NCBI GenBank assembly: GCA_910585275.1
Contig: CAJUCW010000012.1
Span: forward strand, 1-64,000
Length of the DNA: 64,000 nt
DNA from: an uncultured Muribaculaceae bacterium
Lineage (GTDB): Bacteria; Bacteroidota; Bacteroidia; Bacteroidales; Muribaculaceae
Direction of reading: 5' to 3'
Of this stretch, positions 17,896 to 26,088 are shown in pieces. The translations under genes were made by a program, and so were the position numbers. How positions within the stretch are numbered: position 1 is the stretch's first letter; each line of letters begins with the position of its first letter. Below the pieces are notes generated by a model that saw only the letters and a list, made by a program, of their open reading frames with translations, did no database searches and was not told where the DNA came from.

Positions 17896-17924
17896 AACGC
17901 TGAAAATAAAACATTTTCAGCGTT
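17896..17924 (+). terminator. Terminator after the receiver gene
   Basis: A perfect 12-bp stem (arms 17896-17907 and 17913-17924, loop AAAAC) is followed by TTTTATTTT. Its core CGCTGAAA/TTTCAGCG and loop nearly equal those of the tRNA-Lys terminator at 2187-2219. Confidence 0.9.
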
Positions 17925-18016
17925 TTTTATTTTCCCAAATCTCTAAAAATTCGGCAAATATAGGGTCAGCGGATTTTCGTAATTTTAGAGTGCTTTTCGA
18001 GGGCAAAAAACGCACA

Positions 18017-18063
18017 AAAGGTTATATCGATGCAACCTTTTTCGAAATTTATTACTAACTTTG
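18017..18063 (+). promoter_or_regulatory. fic promoter with operator-like inverted repeat
   Basis: A -7 element TAACTTTG lies at 18056-18063, 23 bases before the fic ATG. Just upstream, AAAAGGTT (from 18017) and AACCTTTTT (from 18034) form an inverted repeat that would cover the -33 region. A degenerate second copy of the whole stretch lies at about 19661-19729. Confidence 0.55.
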
Positions 18064-18086
18064 TGCGGATATAACACGAATTCCGC

Positions 18087-19154
18087 ATGAAGTATCTCAA
18101 TATCAAAAAGGCACTTGCCGCTTGGCAGAACATACAGCCTCTATCTGAGAAAGACAGGGAGAGGCTTAGCCGTCGTTTTACCGTAGATTTCAATTACAAC
18201 AGTAATCATATCGAGGGCAACACGCTGACTTATGGGCAAACGGAAATACTGTTGCTATTCGGCAAAGTAATCGGCGAGGCCGATGTGCGCGACGTCGAGG
18301 AAATGACGGCAAGTAATGTTGGTCTGCGGATGATGACAGAGGAAGCCGCCGTTAAGGATATACCGTTAACGCAGAATTTCATACGGACATTGCATAAGAC
18401 CCTTTTACGCGAAGATTACATAGTCTATCGTAATTTGCCCGGAAGTGTGCAGACAAGCTATGTTATACACGCAGGGCAATATAAGACGAGGCCCAATAGC
18501 GTAATCACAAGATATGGAGACAGATTCGAGTACGCTTCACCGGAGGAAACACCCGGACTTATGGCAGACTTGGTTGATTGGTACAATACCGCTGAACAGG
18601 AAGGAAAACTATCTCCGGTTGAGTTGGCCACGTTGTTCCACTACCGGTATATCCGCATCCATCCCTTTGAAGACGGCAACGGACGTATAGCTCGACTGAT
18701 GGTGAATTATATTCTCACTCGCCACAATTATCCGATGATTGTAGTCCGCAGCCGCAAGAAAAGCGAATATCTCGAAGCACTCCATCAGGCAGATCTCGAA
18801 GTAGGTCCTGTGCCGAGCGACGGCGCTCACGCCGACATCAAGGATATACGTCCATTTCTAAAATATTTCAACGATCTGGTAGCGACAGAGGTGTATAACG
18901 ATGTATTGTTTGTCAGCGAGAAAAATGAAAATGTATGGTGGTATGACGGAGAGCGTATTGCCTTCCGCACACCCAATTATACTAAAATTCTGAACGCTAT
19001 GCGCACCCAACCGACACTGACACTCGCAGACATGAAAAAAGAAACCGGAATCAGCATTACGGCAATCCAAAAACTGCTCGACCAGCTTATCTCAAAAAAA
19101 TATGTGGAACGCGGCGAGAAAGAAGGAAGCTGGCGAGTGTTCCTGACGCAATAA
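18087..19154 (+). CDS. Fic-domain protein (class II) with C-terminal winged helix
   Basis: The 355-residue product carries the Fic active-site motif HPFEDGNGRIAR with catalytic His192. The N-terminal inhibitory motif S-x-x-x-E-G is at residues 39-44 (SNHIEG). In class II Fic proteins its Glu occupies the ATP pocket and keeps the enzyme off. The C-terminal 80 residues form a winged-helix module (LADMKKETGISITAIQKLLD). Fic enzymes transfer AMP to hydroxyl side chains of proteins. The target here is unknown; family members of this layout are often self-modifying and sometimes part of toxin-antitoxin-like or stress systems. No antitoxin gene is adjacent. The winged helix and the inverted repeat at its promoter together suggest autoregulation, which is an inference. 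Confidence 0.9.
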   Translation: MKYLNIKKALAAWQNIQPLSEKDRERLSRRFTVDFNYNSNHIEGNTLTYGQTEILLLFGKVIGEADVRDVEEMTASNVGLRMMTEEAAVKDIPLTQNFIRTLHKTLLREDYIVYRNLPGSVQTSYVIHAGQYKTRPNSVITRYGDRFEYASPEETPGLMADLVDWYNTAEQEGKLSPVELATLFHYRYIRIHPFEDGNGRIARLMVNYILTRHNYPMIVVRSRKKSEYLEALHQADLEVGPVPSDGAHADIKDIRPFLKYFNDLVATEVYNDVLFVSEKNENVWWYDGERIAFRTPNYTKILNAMRTQPTLTLADMKKETGISITAIQKLLDQLISKKYVERGEKEGSWRVFLTQ

Positions 19155-19201
19155 ATATACGCTCCATCAAGGCAATAAATACAAAGGAGAGGGCAACACA
19201 T

Positions 19202-19546
19202 TTATTCCACACTGTCATATTCGATATAAACAGGCGCTCCGAAAGGGAGAGTTTCCCATTTAGACTGGCTGGCATATCTGCATCGGGTCTTACCGGTCAG
19301 AGGTTTGGATTTCATGATAAAGTATTCATTCGAGAAATTTTCGAGGAACTCAAGTTCTACGTAGAAATCACCATCCTCCAACATGACTTCCCGGGGGAAC
19401 TTATATGTGAACAGTCCGTCATGAAGTTGTGATTTATCATAGTCAAAATATATCGGACGTATGTTCTCCAATGTATATTCATTGTATATTTATCGCCTTC
19501 TTTCCGATAGATGTCAACCCTAAGAGCGTTCCTTAAAATTTAGGGG
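19202..19546 (-). pseudogene. Frameshifted C-terminal fragment of an exported regulatory-like beta-sandwich protein
   Basis: On the minus strand one frame reads NALRVDIYRKEGDKYT (about 19546-19490). A second frame then continues with NEYTLENIRPIYFDYD and closes with SQSKWETLPFGAPVYIEYDS (stop at 19202). The two halves join sensibly only across a frameshift near 19490, and no start codon or signal precedes them. The pattern (IYRKEG, then EDGDFYVELEFLEN, then a Trp-containing repeat and a final strand) resembles the C-terminal sandwich of Bacteroidetes carboxypeptidase-regulatory-like proteins. The remaining gene is gone. An alternative is a short intact ORF of 89 codons starting with TTG at 19471, which I consider less likely. 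Confidence 0.55.
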
Positions 19547-19858
19547 ATGTTCAGCCGACATGATAATTTGTCCCCATTGTAAACGCCAAATCATGCTAAG
19601 ACAGGGAATGATGAATTGATATTTTCAGTAACACACAAATAGCCTTATAACAATTCCCGGAAAAGGTTATAGGAATACCACCTTTTTCCGGGAATTGTTG
19701 CTAACCATGTGGGGGCACTACACGAATTATATCGAATGCAGGGACATCTTTCCGACCTATAATATCTGAAAATAAAATTTCCAACCAGACGTGCCGGAGG
19801 CATGCCCCTACATAAATCAATTATAACAAAGCCTCTTTCCGTTATCCGGGGTTGCGGA
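19547..19858. other. Gene-free stretch with a degenerate fic-promoter copy
   Basis: No coding frame is convincing. The stretch contains a near-perfect 19-bp inverted repeat (arms 19649-19667 and 19680-19699, one bulged base). From about 19661 to 19729 the sequence aligns with the fic promoter at 18017-18084, sharing AAAAGGTTAT, ACCTTTTTC, CTAAC and CACGAATT at matching distances. The -7 element is decayed to TAACCATG. Confidence 0.6.
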
Positions 19859-21283
19859 TTATTCCATCTTGCGGTACCAGTCTTCCAGACTCATGGAGTC
19901 TTCGGCGATGCCGGTCTCACCGCCATACACCTCATCGTGCTGCGAACGGTCGAGCCCGATTTCCTCGTTCTTGCGCGACACCCTCATGGGGATCATCTTA
20001 TCGGTTGCCCAATAAAGGGCGTAGCTAACCACAAACGTATAGCCAAACACCATCAGGAGCACAAGTATGTGGTTCCAGAAAAACGTGCCGCGTGAAACCA
20101 TCTCCGGGTCACCGGCGGCAAAGAAGTCGTATGCGAAAATTCCGGTGAGCACGGTGCCGATTATTCCGCCGAGTCCGTGGGTAGGGAAAACATCGAGCGC
20201 ATCGTCGAGCATGTGTCCGTAGCCCTTCCAGCTGCAAGCCATGTTGCAGCAAACTGTGATTATAAAGGCTATGCATACGCTCTGGCCCACGCTCACCCAA
20301 CCGGCGCACGGGGTGATGGCCACGAGCCCTACCACCGCACCAATGGCGGCGCCCATTGCCGAAGGTTTATGGCCGCGGAGGCCGTCCATGGCCACCCACA
20401 CCACCATGGCGGTGGCTGCCGCCGTGTTGGTATTGAGGAAGGCGGATATGGCTATGCCGTCGGCGGCAAGCGACGAACCGCCGTTGAAGCCGAACCAACC
20501 GAGCCACAGAAGGGCAGCCCCGAGAAGCACAAACGGCACATTGGCAGGTTTCGAATGTTCTTTTTCAGTTCTTTTGCCAAGAAACAACGCTCCGGCGAGG
20601 GCGGCGATACCCGAAGCTGCATGCACCACTATTCCGCCGGCATAGTCATGCACGTGCATCTGGCCGAAAAGCCCCTCCGGATGCCAGGTGCAATGCGCGA
20701 GCGGACAATATACGAGCACGGTCCAAAGCACCATGAAAAGGAGATAACCGGCGAAATGCACCCTCTCGGCAAACGAACCCGTAATGAGCGACGGGGTGAT
20801 GATGGCGAACTTCATCTGGAAGAGAGCGAAAAGCGCCAGGGGAATCGTAGTGGTGGCAATCCCTATTTGCGAAATCTCACCGTCGGGGTTGGTGACGTTG
20901 GTGACACCGACATTGTCAAACATAAAAAAATCGGCGGGGTTGCCGATGACGTGCCAGATATCGTTGCCGAAAGCGAGACTGAAACCGAAAACCACCCATA
21001 TCACACTCACCACTCCCATCACTATGAAACTCTGGAGCATGGTTGAAATCACGTTCTTTACCCTCACCATGCCGCCGTAGAAGAAAGAAAGCCCCGGGGT
21101 CATCATCAGCACGAAAATCGTGGCGGTAATCATCCATGCCACATTGGCGAAAAGATGGGTGTTCGCCATGTCGAAGATTCCCTCCCGAGGAGTCACGATG
21201 CATCCCACGATGCTCACGCCAAGCATGACCAGAAACACGAGCAGCCATGCAAAATTCATCTTTTTTACCTGTAGATAAGTCAT
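19859..21283 (-). CDS. amtB: Ammonium channel/transporter AmtB
   Basis: This 474-residue inner-membrane protein has about 11 transmembrane helices. Family marks are MMTPGLSFFYGGMVR near the first pore helices and the twin pore histidines His221 (GGIVVHAASG) and His369 (FPTHGLGG), which line the substrate path in Amt/Rh channels. The C-terminal cytoplasmic tail (about 440-474) contains the region that contacts PII regulators, but no glnB/glnK gene is adjacent here, whereas many bacteria pair them. The start could be ATG 21283 or the ATG nine codons later (MNFAWLL), which gives a cleaner first helix; I could not decide. It conducts ammonium or ammonia for nitrogen assimilation. Confidence 0.93.
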   Translation of the reverse strand: MTYLQVKKMNFAWLLVFLVMLGVSIVGCIVTPREGIFDMANTHLFANVAWMITATIFVLMMTPGLSFFYGGMVRVKNVISTMLQSFIVMGVVSVIWVVFGFSLAFGNDIWHVIGNPADFFMFDNVGVTNVTNPDGEISQIGIATTTIPLALFALFQMKFAIITPSLITGSFAERVHFAGYLLFMVLWTVLVYCPLAHCTWHPEGLFGQMHVHDYAGGIVVHAASGIAALAGALFLGKRTEKEHSKPANVPFVLLGAALLWLGWFGFNGGSSLAADGIAISAFLNTNTAAATAMVVWVAMDGLRGHKPSAMGAAIGAVVGLVAITPCAGWVSVGQSVCIAFIITVCCNMACSWKGYGHMLDDALDVFPTHGLGGIIGTVLTGIFAYDFFAAGDPEMVSRGTFFWNHILVLLMVFGYTFVVSYALYWATDKMIPMRVSRKNEEIGLDRSQHDEVYGGETGIAEDSMSLEDWYRKME

Positions 21284-21598
21284 AACCTATAAATTAAGAA
21301 ACCAAACAAAATACAATCCCGAAAGCAATAATCGTGGAAATTTATTTCCACAAAGCCATTATTACTATCTTTTATCTATTATAGATGCAAAATTAGTATA
21401 AAAATTTTAATAAATAATAAAAATGGCAAACATTTTTCAAGCAATACACCACACAAGCAAGAAACGCGCCCAACTCGAACGAAATATAATTCTAATATAG
21501 AATAATTTAACATAAACATATATAAAAATGAATTATCCGAATGAACAATCGTGACGGGTTGCGGGTTATGATTTAGGAACTAAACAAAAACAACTTCT
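21284..21598. other. Divergent A+T-rich intergenic region, amtB and winged-helix gene
   Basis: It holds an 8-bp inverted repeat with 2-base spacer (GTGGAAAT/ATTTCCAC, 21334-21351) and, on the minus strand, a -7 element TAATTTTG at 21395-21388. The latter would start amtB transcription with a leader of about 100 bases containing the repeat. No TTTG is seen at the right spacing. Nothing else is evident. Confidence 0.5.
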
Positions 21599-21793
21599 AT
21601 GGACCTCATTAAGAAAAACAGCAACACTTTGCTCACAAGAATGTGTGCAGGCTGCAAATATACTTATAAAGAACTCCTTAGGATCTGCGGCCTTACCGAA
21701 ACCCAACTCTGCTTTGCAATCATGAGCCTTCTGAAGGAAGGCAAAATATGCCAGTACCGCGAATCGCGCGTGGTCTATGAACTCATTCCCTGA
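21599..21793 (+). CDS. Small winged-helix DNA-binding domain protein
   Basis: The 64-residue product consists of one winged-helix fold. A first helix leads to CKYTYKELLRICGLTETQLC (helix-turn-helix), then a third helix and a wing (GKICQYRESRVVYELIP). It resembles the short Bacteroidetes winged-helix family annotated as DUF2582. Whether it regulates the divergent amtB gene is unknown. A strong hairpin terminator follows 10 bases after the stop, so it is a stand-alone unit. Confidence 0.75.
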   Translation: MDLIKKNSNTLLTRMCAGCKYTYKELLRICGLTETQLCFAIMSLLKEGKICQYRESRVVYELIP

Positions 21794-21802
21794 AATATAA
21801 AA

Positions 21803-21827
21803 AGCCGGGAGCGTAACGCTCCCGGCT
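21803..21827 (+). terminator. Terminator between the convergent winged-helix and GH127 genes
   Basis: A perfect 11-bp G+C-rich stem (AGCCGGGAGCG/CGCTCCCGGCT) with loop TAA. Only a weak T-run follows on the plus strand, while the minus strand continues TTTTTATA. It probably serves both convergent genes. Confidence 0.8.
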
Positions 21828-21857
21828 GATTTGTAATCTTTCTTTTGTTTGTAAGAA

Positions 21858-24242
21858 TCAATCGGCGGTTTCGGGCCTTATGAGGCGCACATGATATATG
21901 CCGCCTGCGGTCTGTCCTTTGTCGCTGGCGAATTTCACACGTATCGATTCCTTTCCGTCAACATAATGCGGAGGAATGGTGTATTCGGCATCCACGAAAC
22001 CGTCTTTGTTCCATTTCCCGGCGATATCTTCAGCAGTGAGCACATTGTCATCAACAAGGATATTGAACGCCCTGGAGCCGCTCTCGTTGCCCCAATAGCG
22101 CACGCGCAGGGTGAGGTCGTTGCGTCCGCCGGTCTTCATCTTGTAGGAAAAGAAACCGCCGTTGGAAGCGTCGCGCCAAGGCTCGCCGTTGAAATTGCCG
22201 CTTGCCGATGAACGGGATTCCATGAAATGGTCGGCCTCCGGCTGTTGTTCGCCCGTGTTGACGGCATCCACGGTGCGTCGGTCAAGGGCAAGGCGCATCT
22301 CTTCGTCGCGCTGTGCGTTGACCTTATAGCTTGCATATTGCGCGGGGGTCATGGAAAGCCAATACATATTGTAGCGCGAATCGTGGATATTATAGAACGG
22401 TTCGAGCACCAGCCCGCTGTATTTCCCTTCGAAAAGTCCGGCTATAGTGAATTTCATCCCCTCGCCGGCAGGCTGCATCTTGTTGAGTTTCTTAAGAAGG
22501 TCGGCGCGCTTGCCGATAAGAAGCGGCGTGTCGAAGACCGACACCAGCGGGCCGTGGGCGATATGCGCCCATCTTGAATCATCAGCCACGAGCCCCGTAA
22601 GCGGGGCGTCGCCACCGGTGCGGGCTGCCATCACGATAGGACCGCGAAGGATACTCACATAGTCGGGAAGATAGTTCAGTTCCTCTATTGTGACCTTCAT
22701 AGGCATCTCCATCTCGATAACGTCTCCGTCTTTCCATTCGCGGTTCAGCGCGAGATAAGACGACGGTTTCGATGCGGTCTTCACCCTCTTGCCGTTGACC
22801 TTCACCGTAAGCTTGTCGCACCATCCGGGATGGCGCAGCAGAAGGTTGAGGTTTCTGGCGCTGTCGGTGTTCACGGTGAGCTTCACGTTGCCGTTCTCGG
22901 GAAATACCGTGGTCTGCGTAATCCTTATCCCCTTATCCGCCCAATTGAGTTCGGAAGGGATGAAAAGGTTTACCCAAAGGGAGTCGGAAGAATGGGTATA
23001 GATAAACTGCCCGTACTTGCCATGGTTTTCCATACCGGTGCCTACGCAACACCACATCGCGCTGTTGGGCCGGGAATAGACCCTGTAATGCCCCGGACGG
23101 GCGGATGTGAAATAAACGTATCCACCGTGCTCCGGATGGATGGTGGAAAGTATATGGTTATACAAAGCACGTTCGTAGAAATCGGCATAGCGCGCATCGG
23201 GGTTCATGCGGAAAAGCCCTTCGGTGAGTTTCAGCATATTGTTGGTGTTGCACGATTCCGGGCCCTCGCGGTCATCGACATAGCTTTTGGCATCGGCCTT
23301 GGAGGCGAAATGCTCGCGGCGGCTGTTGCCTCCTATCGAGAGGGAACGGTTGTTGACCACCGTATTCCAGAAGAACTCGGCGGCCTTTTCATAGTCGGAA
23401 TCACCGGAAAGTTCCGCAATTCTCTGATAACCCACCACTTTCGGCACCTGCGTGTTGGCATGGCGGTTGTCGAGGTTATCGACACCGGCGAGCATGCCGT
23501 CGAAAAGCTGATGGTGGGTGAAACGCTTGGCGGCGTCAAGATATTTCCTGTCGCCGGTGATGGCGAAAGCATCGGCATACACCTCGTCCATACCACCGAA
23601 TTCATTGTCGAGCATCTGCTCCATCTTTTTGTCGTCAAGATTGGCAATCACATCGATACCCCAATCGCACATTCCAAGGAAGAGTTTCTTTCCCACCTCG
23701 GAGCCGCCGTAAAGCCAAGCATCTCTCAGACCGGCATACATCTTATGCACGTTATACCAAGGCACCCAATATTTCCACACCATTCCCGGTTCTCCGGCCT
23801 TAAGTGCTTTCCAAAGCGGCTCTCCGTTAGGCACACCACCCACATATCCGTCGCCGCGTGCCACGGCACACATGGCCAGCTGGCTCAGCATATAGTCCAT
23901 CCGCTCTTTCAAAGACTTGTCGCCCGTGGCAGCATAATGGATGGCGAGGGCGGAGAGGTAATGGCCGCCAACATGTCCGTCAAGACCGTCCCAGTTGCTG
24001 AAGCTCGGAGCTTTCGGTTCGAGACCGGCTTCCTTCAGATAAGGAGCGAGAAGGCGGTCAACATCGTAAGCCAGCAGAGTCTTTACGTTCAGGTCCCTGG
24101 CATGCTGGAACGGACTCTCGAGAAGCGTCACCTCGGAGAGAGGGAATTCGTTTGGATATAGTTTCGTTTGCGCGGAAGCAGACAGAGACGCCGCCAATGC
24201 AAGCGAAAGCAAGTATTTTCTTTTCATCTGAAAATATTTCAT
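21858..24242 (-). CDS. Glycoside hydrolase family 127 (DUF1680), beta-L-arabinofuranosidase-type
   Basis: The 794-residue exported protein has a signal peptide (about residues 6-24; the second ATG, MKRKYLL, is the likelier start). The (alpha/alpha)6 barrel carries the metal site known in GH127: Glu329 and Cys331 (GPESCNTNN) and the Cys pair 398-399 (MWCCVGTG). One of the Cys pair is the nucleophile in the characterised bifidobacterial enzyme. Glu310 is a candidate acid/base. Beta-sandwich domains follow, and the last 130 residues form the extra domain typical of Bacteroidetes members. Family activity is removal of beta-L-arabinofuranose from plant glycans. Relatives with other L-sugar specificities exist, so the substrate is uncertain. 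It has no PUL partners nearby. Confidence 0.88.
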   Translation of the reverse strand: MKYFQMKRKYLLSLALAASLSASAQTKLYPNEFPLSEVTLLESPFQHARDLNVKTLLAYDVDRLLAPYLKEAGLEPKAPSFSNWDGLDGHVGGHYLSALAIHYAATGDKSLKERMDYMLSQLAMCAVARGDGYVGGVPNGEPLWKALKAGEPGMVWKYWVPWYNVHKMYAGLRDAWLYGGSEVGKKLFLGMCDWGIDVIANLDDKKMEQMLDNEFGGMDEVYADAFAITGDRKYLDAAKRFTHHQLFDGMLAGVDNLDNRHANTQVPKVVGYQRIAELSGDSDYEKAAEFFWNTVVNNRSLSIGGNSRREHFASKADAKSYVDDREGPESCNTNNMLKLTEGLFRMNPDARYADFYERALYNHILSTIHPEHGGYVYFTSARPGHYRVYSRPNSAMWCCVGTGMENHGKYGQFIYTHSSDSLWVNLFIPSELNWADKGIRITQTTVFPENGNVKLTVNTDSARNLNLLLRHPGWCDKLTVKVNGKRVKTASKPSSYLALNREWKDGDVIEMEMPMKVTIEELNYLPDYVSILRGPIVMAARTGGDAPLTGLVADDSRWAHIAHGPLVSVFDTPLLIGKRADLLKKLNKMQPAGEGMKFTIAGLFEGKYSGLVLEPFYNIHDSRYNMYWLSMTPAQYASYKVNAQRDEEMRLALDRRTVDAVNTGEQQPEADHFMESRSSASGNFNGEPWRDASNGGFFSYKMKTGGRNDLTLRVRYWGNESGSRAFNILVDDNVLTAEDIAGKWNKDGFVDAEYTIPPHYVDGKESIRVKFASDKGQTAGGIYHVRLIRPETAD

Positions 24243-24361
24243 GTTGTTATTTTTGCGAAGTTAGCAATTCCCTCACAAGTCTGCAAACATAAAGCAATGA
24301 AGCGGGCTCTTTTACATAAAATTATTACAAATGCTAATTAATATGTAACAGGAGCGAAAAA

Positions 24362-24384
24362 AATCCCGCCTTGCAAGCGGGATT
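24362..24384 (-). terminator. Terminator of the serpin gene and upstream operon
   Basis: AATCCCGC and GCGGGATT flank a 7-base loop. Read on the minus strand, the stem is followed directly by TTTTTCG, 43 bases after the serpin stop. It may end the whole 32-24 kb transcript. Confidence 0.85.
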
Positions 24385-24426
24385 AACTGGTGGATAGCAG
24401 GCTGAAGGAAAATTTTAAGGAACACT

Positions 24427-25698
24427 CTAAAGGTTATTGACAATGCCAGCCATCAGCACGGTACCCGTGACCTGATTACGGATCAGATATGCAAACGGCC
24501 TGTTGAATTCCATAGTCACTGGTTGAGGTTTGGGAGCCGGCATGTACGACTCTACTATTTTTATGATTGTGGCAGCAGCAGATTCCGCGCCTTTCTCATT
24601 GACGCTTGTATTCGTAAACTGGTTTACTATAAAAACATTATCCTTATTATCACCAAGTTTCTGAAGTTTTGCAATCGCCGGCATACCCATGACATGCAAC
24701 ATCTGTGTCATTTCCATTTCGGTCTCAATTTTGAAACGAGGCAATGACAACGTGACATCTGCCGTATTTCCCAACCGGAGAGCCTCCTTGTAGTCTTCCG
24801 ATGTGAGTCCCGACATTAATTCCGTTACGTCCTTTCCATTCTTGGGAAGAAGGAACTCCATCGACGTGTTGCCGTTAAACTTAAGCTCTACCATTTCAAA
24901 ATCCGTAGCATCCACATATCCAAGATTTTTCCGGTTATGCATCATATCCACGGTGGAGCTGCCATCCTTTCCATGAAAGAGCTCTTTTTTGGTAAGAGCA
25001 TCGTCGAACTCATCCTGCCATCTACCAAGAAAGTACAAGGCGTTGACAAGAACACAGGTTGTATTTTTTTCAAATCCATCAACCACATTTTTAATCAGTC
25101 CTTTTGTATGGTCTGATACCCAGCCGTTAACCACATCCACGCTTTTGGGGTCGGTGAAATCAATACTCTTTGTTTCGGCAAAGAATACAGAAGCCATGGC
25201 ATTCTCCCACTCCTTCAGAGGTGTAAGGTCCTCTTTATACCATGCTGAATTTGCCATAAGTAGTTCACCTCCATTAGTACGCTCCGGCAGATATTCCATA
25301 AGTTTGTTGCATGTGGAGTTCAGATGCGAAAGGTCCTTTTGCCCCAACATTTTCGCAATAGCCTTTTCCATCTCGTCGTCGCAGGTATTAGCCAGCATAC
25401 CAAGTGCTATCGAAGCACTCAACGGCGAGACGGCGATGTTCCCATTACCATCACCCTTATTCTCCGTGTCAGCAGAATTATTAAAATCTCTGACGACCTC
25501 ATTTATCAATTTGAATCCGAAGTCATTCAAGCCATCGTTCACCTGTCTCTCCTCCGGTGTAAAATCAATAATATTTGAAATGCCGGGAGTCTTGTCCTTC
25601 TCCTGTACATTCTTGTCGGGGGAATTTACCTCTTCCGACTGTGTGCAAGCCGCCAGCAACAATCCCATGGCGGCAAACAATACCGTTTTTCGTTTCAT
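24427..25698 (-). CDS. Serpin-family protease inhibitor, lipoprotein
   Basis: The 423-residue product starts at ATG 25698, where the signal MKRKTVLFAAMGLLLAAC begins; the lipobox Cys at residue 18 predicts a surface or periplasmic lipoprotein. The serpin fold is complete: NIAVSPLSASIALGMLANTC near the N-terminus, a hinge region of small residues (NEKGAESAAATIIKIVE), then a reactive-centre loop. The closing signature FNRPFAYLIRNQVTGTVLMA is also present. Active serpins trap serine or cysteine proteases after cleavage of the loop. The target is unknown. It lies downstream of a C39-peptidase exporter and peptide maturase in the same orientation, 109 bases after the small membrane protein gene, so it may protect a secreted product or the cell from proteases. 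Confidence 0.92.
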   Translation of the reverse strand: MKRKTVLFAAMGLLLAACTQSEEVNSPDKNVQEKDKTPGISNIIDFTPEERQVNDGLNDFGFKLINEVVRDFNNSADTENKGDGNGNIAVSPLSASIALGMLANTCDDEMEKAIAKMLGQKDLSHLNSTCNKLMEYLPERTNGGELLMANSAWYKEDLTPLKEWENAMASVFFAETKSIDFTDPKSVDVVNGWVSDHTKGLIKNVVDGFEKNTTCVLVNALYFLGRWQDEFDDALTKKELFHGKDGSSTVDMMHNRKNLGYVDATDFEMVELKFNGNTSMEFLLPKNGKDVTELMSGLTSEDYKEALRLGNTADVTLSLPRFKIETEMEMTQMLHVMGMPAIAKLQKLGDNKDNVFIVNQFTNTSVNEKGAESAAATIIKIVESYMPAPKPQPVTMEFNRPFAYLIRNQVTGTVLMAGIVNNL

Positions 25699-25757
25699 AA
25701 GGTTAATGGTTAAGTTAGTATTCAAGCATATAGCAGACAGTTATTACATTTGCAACG

Positions 25758-25778
25758 GCAATATGCTAATTATATTGC
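25758..25778. repeat. 7-bp inverted repeat ahead of the serpin gene
   Basis: GCAATAT and ATATTGC flank 7 bases in the gap between the small anchor protein and the serpin gene. It may be a weak hairpin or an operator. No promoter element of the standard type is clear beside it. Confidence 0.4.
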
Positions 25779-25807
25779 ATAAATTTCTGTTCAAAATAAT
25801 ATTCCAG

Positions 25808-26023
25808 TTACTCCCTCATCGTGAAATAGAGAATTATGGGAGTGTCGGTGCCCGGATAGGGGACGAAAGAGAGAGCAACGAAGAGGAGTAGGAAAACAAC
25901 AGTTATCACCACCGTCCCCCATCTCACGGGAGCCGGAGGCTCCTCTCCAAGCAACAGCTTTACCTTATCGCTACGCTCTACACTGTCAAAGGTTGCGGGC
26001 ATACTATTCTTTATTTTTTTCAT
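25808..26023 (-). CDS. Small membrane protein resembling the anchor of an HlyD-type adaptor
   Basis: The 71-residue product has a charged N-terminus, PPAPVRWGTVVITVVFLLLF as a single transmembrane segment, then PYPGTDTPIILYFTMRE and a stop. Membrane-fusion proteins of Bacteroidetes peptide exporters start with the same arrangement (PP-x-x-VRWG, one helix, then YPD or YPG and a beta strand) but run on for about 350 more residues. Here nothing coding follows, so this is either a decayed adaptor or a purpose-made short subunit. It lies 65 bases after the exporter gene. The start codon and signal look intact, so I annotate it as a gene. Confidence 0.6.
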   Translation of the reverse strand: MKKIKNSMPATFDSVERSDKVKLLLGEEPPAPVRWGTVVITVVFLLLFVALSFVPYPGTDTPIILYFTMRE

Positions 26024-26088
26024 CAGAAAAATTTAATTTCATATATCTATCAACAGTTAGAAAAACCACATCTTATTGCTTGCTGTCA

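Noticed and set aside
20177..21046. 289-codon frame opposite amtB
   Set aside because: It is a His/Gly/Arg-rich shadow of a membrane-protein gene.
22830..24161. 443-codon frame opposite the GH127 gene
   Set aside because: It is antisense to a gene with clear catalytic motifs and has no start signal or family motif of its own.
25741..25807. Missing remainder of an HlyD adaptor behind the 71-residue ORF
   Set aside because: I read the following sequence for a frameshift continuation. It is A+T-rich with a short inverted repeat and no lipoyl or barrel-domain coding.
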